Of a stretch of DNA of 64,000 nucleotides, positions 38,858 through 50,623 are shown piece after piece; position 1 is the stretch's first letter, and each line of letters opens with the position of its first letter. A program made the translations under genes and the position numbers. This DNA is from Anoplopoma fimbria (lineage: Eukaryota > Chordata > Actinopteri > Perciformes > Anoplopomatidae). The notes beneath the pieces are model-generated. The model worked only from the letters and a program-made list of their open reading frames with translations. It made no database searches and was not told where the DNA came from. The stretch is taken from positions 1,158,005 to 1,222,004 of the forward strand of contig NC_072467.1 in assembly GCF_027596085.1 (NCBI RefSeq). Reading direction: 5' to 3'.

Positions 38858-41800
38858 CTTTTTTGCCTTATTAGACACCATATTAAAGAGACAATGAGAA
38901 CAATTCCCAGTGCAGAGCCCACCAGTATGGGAACCAGTAAACCTGCAGAGCATGGAGCAACACAAGCAGAAAAGATTATGTGATAATTAGGGTTGGCACT
39001 CCATGTTTTCATTTGGTTATCTGCATGTGTGCATGTGTGTTTGATTAAATTTAAAGTGTAAATAAATTATTGTAAATTCAAACAAAAGGTAAAAATCTAA
39101 ACAAAACATTTAAATACTTCACCTGTTAAAGCAATTGTTTTAGTGGTGTAAGAAATATTTGTAATTTTGTTATTTTCTCCACTAATGTATCAGTTGATGG
39201 TTTAGTTTGGTAATCTATTAGCTTTAAATTAGCGCCAAAGCCTTTTCCATTAACTAATGTTGTGTTTTTGTTAGTGGCCTACAAAGGGAGCATCCCTCGA
39301 TGTCGCGTTTGAAATTGAAGACATACAAGAAGGAGAGAAGCACAAAATATACAAAAGTAACATACCAGTGTTTATCCAAGAAAGGTCAGCTGAGTAACAG
39401 AGAAAAAGAGAGAAAAGAAGGTGAAAATGAAATTCAAAGACACCTTAGACACCTCAGATATGGTACCATCTGAGGAAAAAGAGTTTAAGTGTTAAAGATA
39501 AAACAAAGAATTTATCATTTTAATGTAATTTATTCCAGACTGTGCCATATGGAGTCTTCCATTCTGATTCACAAATGCTTGCTTTACACCTCAGATTACA
39601 GTTGAGTAATTTCTTCTAAACTGCACCAGGGTCCTGGACGTAGACAGCTTCTTTAAAAGAAACAACAATGTACATTTGCCTCGTTTCTTCCACACAGGCT
39701 ACAAAGGACAGAATGTAAACTGTGCATCAGTCGTTACCAGCAGGAACATAGACGCTGGTACTGGTTTCACCTTATTAGTCCCTGTGTGTGTTTTTGTGAA
39801 CGAAATAGCGTCCCAACTGTGGCAGGTGCAGTCACGAGACGTCACAGATGTGAAGTTGAGATCAAAATGAAGGTCACAATAACAACGATGTCGGTGATAA
39901 AACCAGTATACATCCACCCCAAGATACTTAACAGATGTGTAGTGAAAATGAAGGTTGTCCGATCAAGTGGGGAAGCCACCATTGGCCCCCACACTTTACG
40001 CCCCTGGCCAGATTTGACGTTGTGGCTAATGTGATCCCATCGAATATGGTCTCTAGTTTAAAACTTGGTTAAAGCAAATACAATCCCTTCTCGGATTTCT
40101 GCCTCTCAGAATCTTATTGTATTTACATATATGACTGAACATGTATAAAGACTTTGATACTGTTTTAATTTCCAGGCACAGTTTTGCACAGTGTATGCTG
40201 AAATAGACTCCAGCCTAGACTATAATCTAAATGCAAGTTCACAGTGAAAAGCGCAAATACATCAGGGAAGAAATTTGCCATGTAACGCTTCATGTTAAAT
40301 GTTTTTATTGAAATAGTTCCCTATGTACAGTAGCTGTTTCATTCCTGGTTGCAAGTGGCATTTTGAACAAAAATACAAATGGTAACAGAAGACAGGGATG
40401 TTATGTAAAGCACTTATGCTCTTGCAAATTCTTTAACTGGAGCTGAATCTCTATATTGTGCAAGACAGTAATTACTAGTCTAGCTCCACAATTACCATAC
40501 TATAGAAATGTCCTTGTCATACAGTATAACACTATCAAAGTTATGTACTATATGTAGCTTGATGCATATAGATTTTAAAGCATGGAATGTGTACGTGCGT
40601 TTTAGCAGTTTATTTTAAAGCACTTCATGGCATGGCAAAATTATATGGACAGACCTATAGCTGAATGTGAGAATGTTTATGCTTCTCATTTTTGCAGATT
40701 TTCATGACAAAAATCTACAATTTGAGATTGGCTTAACGTTTGAGAATCTGTTTACAGCACCGATCACAGTCACTGGTGATGACTGGTTATGAATAGGCGT
40801 ATGTTTGCAAAACAATAAGTAAATTAACTCATACTACTATTTCTGTTTGAAATCATATAATCATTATGTGCTCATACTTAAAAAATACATTAAATAAGAA
40901 ATGCAGAGTGTGGCTTGCAAATGAGTCTCTCATTTAGGAAGACACAACTGATGACTGCTACAGAAAGTGACATAATGTGAGTCGCAACTATGTCAGGAAT
41001 CTCTCTAGTCTTCCCACTCCATCGGCAAAAGCCAAGGATGTGGATAACCCTGGCTGTGTGGTTTCCTGGGAACAGTAGCAGTGGAGAAACCGCCATACTT
41101 TGTCACTGGCACACTTTGCTTGATTGCTGGGGAAGTCTTTCTTTTATTGAAGGCTATTTTCAGGGAGTGTTCTAACTCATAGGCTTCGTCTGTCGGCCGT
41201 CTGTGGAGAATGTGTCTGATAGTGGGGAGGGCTAAGTCCGACTTACAGTCCAGGTAGCTCCTGAGGTTGAGCTCAGGGAAAGCTGCATCTCTGACCGCCT
41301 GAACCAGCTGGTCTCCAGCATGAGCCTGTATTTGCTGATTGCTAACTCTCTGCTCTAGCGAGACAAAGCACAGTGCGTCTTCAGCCAGCCCTAACTTTCC
41401 CACGGAGCGGTCGGTCTGGCTCTTCTTCCAAAGGGATGAATTCAGTGTTTGTTGTTTGGACTTGGCCGGAGCCTCACTCTCCTGGTTCTTGAGGTCTTTC
41501 TTCTTGCCATGGAGCTTCTCTGAGCCACTTGGTAGGAGCTGATAGAGTCCTTCATCAGCCAGGTCTGCTAGGTCACCAACCAGCAGCTGCTGAACAATTC
41601 CCTTCCTCACAAGTGGAGATGTGACTGTAAGAGTACCTTGCAGTCCTCTGCCTGCATCGACACACAGCCAATCAAAGCTTGTTAAACATCCCAGCCTGTG
41701 GGATATTTCTTGGAAGGAGTTTGGATCTTCACAGCCAGCATGCAACAGCACTGCCTGTAGTGCTAAGCTAAAAGCACAACAATCGCCTGCTGAATGCCGC

Positions 41801-44800
41801 TCATCAAAGCTAAAAGAAGAGGATTCCACACTGCCATTTCAAAACACATATGCCATTAGAAAAGCATAGAGCCGAGCAGGAAGCTTTGAAAATGAGGAAA
41901 ACATGCACGATCATACCACACTATATGGAGTTAAATACCATACATTGTGGTAAACCAGTCAACCACATAAAAGTAAGACTTTAAAGAATAATTTAAGGGC
42001 TGCAGACTTTTTCAGTAGGTGACAGGAGACAGTTGATTTGTTGTGTCTTAAAAGATGGCCTACTTTTGAACAAGCTCATCAAAGTCAATCAACTTTAAAG
42101 AAGGTTAGGTAAGACATCAGCATGAAAGCCCAACCACAAGCAGGTGAAAGCAAACAAGTGTGACAGACCTGGAAAAAATGCACATACATCGTTCAAACCT
42201 GTCCTTTTGGAAATCTTAAAGCAGTGCAGTGGCTATGTCATTTATGTGACCTTTGCATTACTGCTCAAACAATAAAGCAAGCATTTCGAAGACCATACTT
42301 ACCCTCCTTAAAAGACACCAGCACAACTCGGCTGTCAGCTGGTTGCAATCTCCTGTAGTTGCCATTCAGAGACACGGGAGCTAAGTCTTGGGCATCAGTA
42401 GAGTAGAGGGATGATGCCATGGCCAGAAACTAAGCAGATACAACAAAACACAAACATGTTATACACCAATTAAGGTTAAAACAATAAACCTGTATGAAAA
42501 TGTCTGAAAAAACTATTTAGGAGCACCTGTTTGCGAGATATTGTGACATGATTCCTGAACACTGTCCACAGGACACTGGGATAGCAGGGAGGAGTCGTCA
42601 GTGAGCCGTCGTAGCGGTAATACTCATCCAGACGTGCAGGCAGCAGTTCTCTGATGTTGAATCCGGGCACCTGCACTTTCTGATCTGCCAGAAGAGAAGT
42701 CATTTGTAACCATTCAACAACTTTTTACGTCAGAGTAAAATCCAGAATGGCCACATGAATGAACTGATGAAGACTTTGAAGATTCTGATCGTAAAACCGG
42801 GAAAAAAAATGACTGTGCATCACCAAGGGAGCTGATATTGTTCACTAATCAACTCAAAACTACGAAAGAAAGTCATCACTTTAGACTTACCCTTGTATTT
42901 GATACCGTTGATGAACCTCAGAAACTTTTCAAAAGCCGGATTAAACTCTCCAATCTGTATGACAAACATAGTTAGATGGTTTTGCTCCACAAGAGATTCA
43001 CGCATCCCCATCCCTCTCCCTTAACGTCTCACCTCAATCAGGACACCCAGCACAGCCAGGCCGTCAGATTTGTCTACAGCCACGGATATAGAGGGATACT
43101 TGTCTGAATTGAAGTGTACAACATGCATCTGTGACAGAAAAGAGAAATGAGTCAAGACCCTGTGGAAGCAGTAACAAATAATGCAATCTACAAATGTTGC
43201 ATGTAGTTGCGAGTAGGCAAAACCTCAGTGTGATTATTCTGCGTTTTCATTTGTGACTTTAGAAAAGTGAATAAGAAATAAAAGTGAATAAGAAAAGCAA
43301 AATCGCAAAACAGATCAACTTTTACAAGAGACTAGAAGTATAATGTTGCCATGGATACAGTGAGTTAGACTGAGCGTGAGCTCCGTTATATATTGGTTTA
43401 CATATAAAAGGATATTTGGTTAAAATACTATTGATAGCAAGTTTAAAGTATATGGGGGGTAAACGTGCCCTTGACACAGATAAGATAATCCTTTATTAGT
43501 CCCGCAGCAGGGAATTTGCAGGCTTACAGCAGCATAGAGTTAAAGTGCACACAAGAGACATAGTAGAAGAAAGACAAGATAAAAATAAAAGAAAATGAAA
43601 AAAATAAAAAGTATTATAAATAAGACCCATGGCACTTGCACATTAAGATTTAAGTGGGTAAGAATAATAATGATGACCTATCTTACAGCAGTTTTTATTC
43701 TTTAAACTAATTTGCACACAGAGGAGATCACACATTACATCTTCATGCCATCGCACCTTCTTAGAATCCTTTTAGATTTTATTTTTATGAAAACAAATTT
43801 GCAGCCAACAGTGTTCACTAATTATCAGACGTGTTCCATGTACGGTAGATGTTTCGGATTGGATTGTAATTAGCAGGTGACGTTCAGGGGATGTAATAGT
43901 GGTGGAACATCTATGACAAAAGCACACAGGAGCAGGTGGTCTATCAGCACATAAATAAATACAAGACTGTCAGTTGTTTTGGTGACAGGATTGTAATGTG
44001 AATCAAGTGCAACACAAAGGCAAGTTTTTGTCATTATGGTCAAATATGACAAAATTGTATTCACAGACTTTTTTCTGTCTTGGGGAAAAATGGTGGACAT
44101 GGCACTTTTTCTGGGAAATGTAAAATTTTCCATCATTCCATCCCTACAAACAACACGTCATCAAGTAACTGTGGTTCTTGAGTCTGGAGAGACTTGAAAA
44201 GATGCATGTTCTCAACATGTCCAACTTCAGGTCAAACCACAGCACCTTACATGTGGCTGTGATGCCTGCCGCTGGGGCATGGTCACATAAAAGCACACAG
44301 GTTGTAACCATTTCTGCTTCTACCCACTGTAATTCAAATGACTCAAAATCATCTAAAGTCTTTTATTTTGGTTAATCATGAAAGAGACTCGTTTAACTCG
44401 TTTTTACGTTTAAACTTTATTGTCTGCTTTACTGAGTTCCAAAGTCAATAGAGCAAACTGGAGTGTGAAAACTGCTTACAGGGCTTGACACATTAAATAG
44501 CACAGACAGCCACTCATTCCCAGAAGTGGTTGAAAACCAAAGCATATAATAGTCTGGTACTCTAATCTCTTTAAACCCTGCAGAAATAAGACACGCTGTC
44601 ATACTGAGGCTGACTGGAATTATGTCTTTGCCTTCTAGCATGCGCAACTAAGTGATGAAATATGGTAATTTTATAGGTATGATTTATTTTCTTTTTTAAA
44701 CAACTATGACCTTAACTGTCCCCTCCTTATAATCTTAGAAGTCTGGATTTTAAAGACATACAACTTGTATAATTTTTTAAACTTCAGAGTCACTGCAATT

Positions 44801-47800
44801 AAAATGTGTTTTATACAAGCATTCAATTGTACTTGACAGTCAATCACATAAGATTCACAATAAGCAATTTCAGACTGTCAAGTGGTGTCAACCCAAGGTC
44901 TGCCACAGTGTCAAGTAACTGGAACAGTAATATATGTAATCTGCAGAGTCAGAGCTTTTGCGTCCGTAAGCCTTGAAGAGAGTCAGTGTCTTCCATTCCT
45001 CTGACAATCAAATGTCACACTTTTAAATCATAAGGTATTAGTCTGGTGCCAGAGATGCTGCCATCTGACGCTGCAGATAAGTAAAAAAATCTGTTCAATT
45101 GCTGATAACAAAACATATATATTGACCTTTAACCAAAATGTTGAGAACTTTTACTTAAATAAATGTCGGAACAATACAGTGTAAAGTACGCCATTATAAG
45201 TAAAAGTACAGTAGGTCAACTATTATTAGCAATATTGTACTTCAAGCACCAAAAGTAAAAGTACTCACGCAAAATGGTACCATTCAATGTATCATACCAT
45301 ATAATAATTAATAATAATAATTAAGCCTTTATTAGTCCCACAATGGGGAAATTATTTCTCTGCATTTAACCCATCCCGGAGGAGCAGTGGGCTGCAATGA
45401 AGCGCCTCTGTTATGACATATTATTACTTATATTATTAGATGGTATAATCTATAATAATGCATCATATTGTATAAACCGTTTACATGTAAAATATGCAAC
45501 GTAACATTAACTATTAATGTCTGATAAATGTAGTGGAGTCAAAAGTTCAGTATTCGCCTCTCAAATATAGTGGAGTAGTATAAGTATACTCAAGGAATCC
45601 ACAAGCACCTCAAAATTGTACTAGAGTAGATGTACTTGTAAGAAGTGTTGTTTGCTTCGTTTACCTCGGCTGCATACTGCTTACTGTTCACCGTGTGTTC
45701 CGAGCCTGCAAGTCTACCGGAGGAGCCCCAGTGCAAATGAAGTTGAGCTGCAGTGTAACGATGAGGCAGGCTGGAGATGTGCATCTTAGAAGGCAGTGAT
45801 ATTTGCACTGTGGATCAAGAGACATGACACCCCACCACACATGACAGAGCGGGGGGAGGGGGGGATCTTCAGTTAACATCAGGGGATCAAGACACATCAA
45901 CTTGATCTAAAGTCAGGGAGTCATCGTGGCTCGCTCCATGCTGTCCTTTTACAAAAGCTGTGTAGCTACGTTTATTCTATGGTTCAGTGACACAGGGCGC
46001 TTTACACATGCTCGTCAGTGTGTGACGAATGTTTACAAGTGAAAAACCTCTGTCAGCTTATTTCAGACACACGTCACTCTTATGATGCCTTTCAGCCTGT
46101 GGCGTTGAGGCCTGTAGGGCATGCACACATTAGCATTTGTCTGGTGGTCTTTGCACGCTACAGTTTACTTACACCAGCATCACAGCAACTAAGTGGTCAC
46201 AAACAGATGGGCAGACATTACATGCGTGTTTGGCTTTACAGAACTTACCACAGACATTTCACATATGCAGCTACATAAAAGTAGCATGTAAGAAACAAAC
46301 AACACCAGTTCTGCAGCATACTGTTTAGTGCCACAGGTCAAACAACTGAAACTGTTCCTTTTCTTCAAACAAAACAGACTCTTTAATCAAACTATAAGTT
46401 GGTTGAATAATTTCATTCATCTGCCAAAGTCATCCATATATTTACTCTGTGGCACATTGGCATAGGTGTCTATGTTCTGATTGCTATAAGTTATGTATAG
46501 ATATTGTACATTAAACCAGAGCTGGTTTCTGTGGTTAAGATATATCAGACCCAGTGGAGGCAGAACGGACGACTAATCTCTGTTCATATGTTCCCAGACA
46601 AAACATGAAGCTCTTTCTTTGCTTGGAAGGGCAGCTTAGATAATAAGAGAGTGGTTATGGAAAATTACTGTGGCAGATGTAGAAAGAAAATCCTCCTATC
46701 ATTTTCTTTAGGTTGACCCAGAAATTAGGCCTTGACAGCGAGAACAGACTCCTCCACGTTTATGTAGGAACATTTCAAATGAATAAATTGACCAGAGCAT
46801 CACTTTCATATGAAGAATTTCTAGATCCAAAGACAAACAAAACATAGTGTGCACTTAAACTTAAATATTTGTATTGTCAATACATAGTTTTGTTACATGT
46901 GATGATTAGTTTCTAATATTTATTTTGACGTACTGCACCTTATTATGTATTTGGTTGATAACACTGATGATTTATACTCACCAGAATGTCCATTATTTCC
47001 AAGTGTTAGCTGCTCATTGGGTGACAGGTTGTAGTTTTGAATCTCAATTGGGCGTAAAGTTGGGTCAAACCTTAGCAGCCCTGACTTGAGGTCTATTGGA
47101 GACTGGAAAGCTCCACCACAGTATGGATATTTCTTTGGCCAGTAGTGTTGTCCATCTGGCCCTGCAACAGCATCAATTTTAAATTATTACAAATAAAACA
47201 CTATGTGAGATATATGCACCTTAATGTAACCAAAATGTGATTTCCCTATTCTAAAATGTTGTACAGTGATATTCTAATCCTTCATCCAAAAAGTGTATTT
47301 CATCTCAGAACACTAGTAGGGATACATTGCATGTCTTTTCAAATTTAAAACTGTTCTATTGTAAAGAGCAAATGTGCAAAGCATGCCCCAGTGTGAAGTT
47401 GAATAGGGAGTGGCTCTTAAGTTGGCCAGGGCTTGTCCTTGTCCTACTAAATAATTGTATTGAAGTGAAGTATTATTATGTATGCACCAGGCGGCATGGG
47501 AAAAGCCTGTGGCTTCGCTCTTGGCCCTTTCTACAAAAGTGAGAGTGAGAAGCAGGCTGTTGTTTTTGGAGAGAGACGGTGAGAACATTGTCTCTCTCCA
47601 AATGAAAGGCTTCCATAAAGCACAGGACACTGAAAAGTGCCACATTTGCAGATAGAGTCATGCAGTTTCCAAAGTGACCTCAGCTGCATGAGGTCTGTCT
47701 TTCAATGGCATGTCTGCAGAGACAATTATACACACTGGTCATGAATATAATGCAAGACAGAAAAGGATGTTGATGAGAAATGATGCGAAAAACTTAAGTT

Positions 47801-50346
47801 CTTTTTTCTGATATTTTCATTCAGTGTATTGACTGAAGTTTGCTAAGCTTTCAAAAATTGTGTCAGTTTATAGTGAGGCTAATAGTTTGCAATGAATAGA
47901 CCCTTTCAAATCTGAAATAACATAACTGAAGCTGACTAGAAGATGGCACGAAACACACTTAATGTACCAGAGCTCACATCACTTCTGCATATTTTCCACT
48001 GATTCATTATCTATCCAAAATTCATCAAAAATGCACCATTCACCATATGCCAGCTGACCGTGGTTAAATATGAATGATGCAGCATGAGGGCTGCCCCCAA
48101 CCCGACTGTCAGTTCCGAGACAAATGTGGATTGATTGTACAAGACGTGCCAAAAGGCATCAAGTTAAGCTGTGAACTCACTGAATACTTGTTTGAAGCAA
48201 AGTTCAATTTAGGCAGACCCATCCGATTATAATGAAGAAAGTAACTCTTATGGCTATAATTACTTAGAGTCCACTTCATTTGCTGCTCTAATTAGATTCA
48301 GTCTGCCTTTTTAATAATGGCCTTCAGTGTCCTTTGGTGGCCCCTTGGCGGTCCTTGGTAGAACATACGTGACTATGGGTATTTTTTTAAATGTTGGATC
48401 TTTTTATATAGAAGGAATGTTAGATCAACATCATTTATTTTACACCCATGTTACGGTTCCCTGTTTGGTCTTCTGAGTGTTGAGGTGGAGATAAATTGTA
48501 TGATTCAGCTGTGCCCCCGTCAACAGAAAGTGCAACTAGTCCTGAAGACTTCTGACTACTATGACTAGGCGTCTTGAGGTTTTGACTGTAACCGAGGCTG
48601 AAATCCACCATGCTGCTCTTCAAAAGAAGGCCAGAGTTTTTTTATATATACATCTTTCCTCATCCGTCATCACCAACCTTTCCACTTTGACTTCTAGTTT
48701 ATATGTTTTCATTCAAATTGCAGATGTTTCTAAATGTTGATGATTTTCTATTTTACTAAGAATAATGCACTGTATTCATTTTTGAAAAGGATCCAAGTGT
48801 TTAACGTGTAAATTACTTTTGCCTAGTACAGCACAGGGTGAATCATCATTTATTTTGTCACATTATAAGATAAGATAAGATAAGATAATCCTTTATTAGT
48901 CCCGCAGTGGGGAAATGTATTTATTGTTAAGGTATTCCCCCTGTACTGACACATACATTTGAAATTTACTATTCAAATTTTCTATTGCTTGTTTAGGTGG
49001 GTTTTCTGTTATTTTTCCAAATTTTCACAAAAAGGAGACGAAAAACTCTGTCCGTAGAATCAATAAAGGGCCATTTGCTCCCACTAATGCCAAGCCAACG
49101 CTGTGATTAAAAACAGAGGGGATCAGCATCTCTCATATGTCTGAATTAAACAAGTATACTTTCCTCTAACTATAATAATTTGAGCATAAATTACTGTGCA
49201 AAGAAGTAGCTGTTTTCTTTTCCATCCCTTCTGCAACTGTAAAAGAGTTTGCAGACTATAATGTTATCTTAAAATAAGGACAGTAGATTTGACAAAGGAT
49301 TTAAGTCAAAATGTGTTTAATCTCTGTCCAAATAATTAGTTAAGATGAAAGCACTGAATTTCTTCACCTGCTAACTTACTGGTTTTCACATTTATTCCTG
49401 GAGAGCAACAGACTTTGGGGAGGCAGTGACACAATGACAAGAGGTCATGCTCTGATGGATTTATTGAAACGATAGTCATGGTTGCCCATGGACATTAAGG
49501 CATGAGACAAAGACAGTTAGCCACTTATGAAATGTTGCAGAGTCTGTACTTAACCTTACAGTAACATGAGGTGACAGAAAGGATGTCACTTCAGGTCGTC
49601 TTTGGAGGTCAAAGATGGGTCACTGAGGTTTTCTTCCTCTTGATCAGAAAGCATTTGATAGATCTCTTTTGTTTTACTATGTGGCATTGTCAGCTCAAAG
49701 CACTGCTGTGGGGAAAGTAACATCTTCTCTGACTCTGAGGTATTTACTGTCAGAGAGTTGCATCAAATTTAATTATATCACTCAATTCTTAATGTTGGTT
49801 TAAGGATAGCATACTACCGTGTCATTACTTCTATGTCTTGAGCTTGGATTTCTTGTATGATACAAGTGCACATGGACTGGGATGCAAATGCAACAATGCA
49901 CAGACGACTTTCCAAGGATTTCCTTAATATATAGTGAGGAAATTGTGAGGAAAATATTATAAGACTTACCACCATATGTCCATTTGGCAGCTGAAACAGA
50001 AAGAAAAAATATATTTTTTCTCCTACTGTAAATTAAAATATATATACACACATTTTAAAGGGTGCAGTATAATATATGTTTTATAAATAAAACAAAAACG
50101 AATAGAATCACAATCATTTTGGGAAGACTTTAAAGTTTTAAAGTGTCAGAAAGAGCATGTGCAGGTGGATGGAGTGCTCATGGCCAAACTATTTTCTTCT
50201 TTCTACTTAACACATCTCTAAAAGTGCATCCAAAGTATTTACATCTTCACAGGTTACTGTTTCCATGCATCAGAGATCTTACCATGCAGCACAGCCAGGA
50301 AAGTCATCAGCAGTGAAACGATGGGTGTGAAGCTCAGAAAGTGCAT
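38858..50346 (-). CDS. ca12: CA12-type membrane carbonic anhydrase (last exon not resolved)
   Basis: Extracellular alpha-carbonic anhydrase hydrating CO2 at the cell surface. Exons, 5' to 3': 50283-50346 (signal peptide), 49970-49990, 46982-47161, 45665-45807, 43033-43128, 42891-42954, 42527-42684, 42303-42429, 39366-39389, 38858-38942; phases match throughout. Active site: zinc ligands in AQLHLHWG and MHVVHFNS, His64-type shuttle in NNGHS, and substrate pocket [19 protein letters not shown] and NYNLSPNEQ favour CA12 over CA14. The membrane helix [20 protein letters not shown] carries a GxxxG motif like the human CA12 dimer helix, followed by CLIRQK. After 38858 the phase needs one more base. 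A candidate last exon at 36763-36778 would end in RLHVG, short for the family; alternatively reading into the donor gives RQKR and TAA. About 320 residues are placed; human CA12 has 354. Confidence 0.93.
39366..39389 (-). other. ca12: ca12 24-base microexon before the transmembrane exon
   Basis: Flanked by ACTCAG and GTATGT, it keeps phase 1 on both sides and encodes (A)DLSWINT(G) between the catalytic domain (VLVSFKEG) and the membrane helix. Human CA12 has an alternatively used 33-base exon at the corresponding position, so optional inclusion is plausible here too. Confidence 0.8.
41005..41830 (-). CDS. Unrecognised gene in ca12 introns: long 3'-terminal exon
   Basis: An 826-base open exon on the ca12 strand, inside the ca12 intron between 42303 and 39389. 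It begins after an acceptor (GAAATGGCAG) at 41831 and ends at TAG 41005-41007. The 274-residue frame opens with GTG and has no ATG at its start, so it should be the last exon of a spliced gene. It encodes [57 protein letters not shown], a lysine-rich linker and a conserved-looking end [13 protein letters not shown] and [10 protein letters not shown]. It is soluble in character, with no signal peptide or membrane helix. I do not recognise the family. Incoming phase is 2. Confidence 0.7.
43480..43640 (+). mobile_element. TAAGA-tailed non-LTR retroelement 3' fragment
   Basis: AGATAAGATAATCCTTTATT followed by AGTCCCGCAGCAGGG, then AATTTGCAGGC and an A-rich stretch with AAATAAAAGT motifs. Third copy of the recurring family, in a ca12 intron. 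Confidence 0.65.
44144..44577 (-). CDS. Unrecognised gene in ca12 introns: two middle exons
   Basis: Exon 44480-44577 (acceptor TTTCTGCAG, donor CCT|GTAAGC) encodes (G)[17 protein letters not shown] and [13 protein letters not shown]. The next open exon starts at 44359 (acceptor AAAAG, phase 0) or 44352 (TTTAG, phase 1) and runs to TAG 44144-44146. It encodes [35 protein letters not shown] and [20 protein letters not shown]. Both have the composition of real protein rather than chance frames, and the intron between them is only about 120 bases. The downstream donor is uncertain: ATGAC|GTGTTG at about 44154 would give the phase 2 that the exon at 41830 requires. Both lie within the ca12 intron between exons at 45665 and 43128. 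Confidence 0.6.
45307..45405 (+). mobile_element. Retroelement tail related to the TAAGA-tailed family
   Basis: (AAT)n-like tract, then GCCTTTATTAGTCCCACAAT, GGGGAAATT and CTGCATTTAACCCATCCC. It shares the CCTTTATTAGTCCC core but a different tail and a longer body than the other copies. Confidence 0.55.
48446..49746 (-). CDS. Unrecognised gene in ca12 introns: two 5' exons
   Basis: Exon 49590-49746 (acceptor CTCTGACAG, donor CTGAA|GTGACA) encodes [18 protein letters not shown], then [19 protein letters not shown] and an acidic/serine stretch. Exon 48446-48612 (acceptor GAAGAGCAG, donor ATGG|GTGTAA) encodes [16 protein letters not shown], then a serine-rich stretch and [12 protein letters not shown]. 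Phases fit each other (2 into 2) and the next exon at 44577 (1 into 1). The first ATG may be in MLLSPQQ. Both lie in ca12 intron 2 on the same strand. Splice sites are weaker than those of ca12. If unspliced, the first exon would end at TGA 49586-49588. No family recognised. Confidence 0.5.
48863..48920 (+). mobile_element. TAAGA-tailed non-LTR retroelement 3' fragment
   Basis: Five ATAAG units leading into AATCCTTTATTAGTCCCGCA and GTGGGGAAAT. Fifth copy in this window, in ca12 intron 2. Confidence 0.65.
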
Positions 50347-50423
50347 CTTGATCCAGGCAGCTTGATGTCAAGCCGGTGCAGAGCTGGAGCTTTGAGCACC
50401 AGAGAGCCAGCCTTCAAACCGGC

Positions 50424-50430
50424 TTTTATA
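50424..50430 (-). promoter_or_regulatory. ca12: ca12 TATA box
   Basis: Reverse-strand TATAAAA, in the context GCTATGACGCTATAAAAGCC, 78 bases before the ca12 ATG. Transcription should start about 30 bases downstream, giving a 5' UTR of about 50 bases. A TGACGC motif directly upstream resembles half of a cAMP-response element. Confidence 0.7.
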
Positions 50431-50623
50431 GCGTCATAGCATCAACAACAGAGAGCCAGCCTCCAGAGTCATCGGCTCAGCGGAGAGTGACGACTCAACG
50501 GCGGAGACCGCATCCAAGCGAAGTCACTCATTGAGGGCTGGAGCTGCCGACGGCGGAGGAGAGATGCGGGGAACGCAGAAGCACCCTGTACCCTGCTGGA
50601 GGTCAACACAGGTCAGGTGTGAG

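Noticed and set aside
43870..44136. 88-residue minus-strand frame in a ca12 intron, tested as the missing link to the exon at 41830
   Set aside because: Acceptors inside it lead to stops within a few codons in the phases that would be needed.
47313..47645. 110-residue minus-strand frame after a TTTTGTAG acceptor in ca12 intron 2
   Set aside because: Might be a further exon of the interleaved gene (phase 1 entry), but I find no donor giving the phase required by the exon at 44577, and the composition is ordinary.
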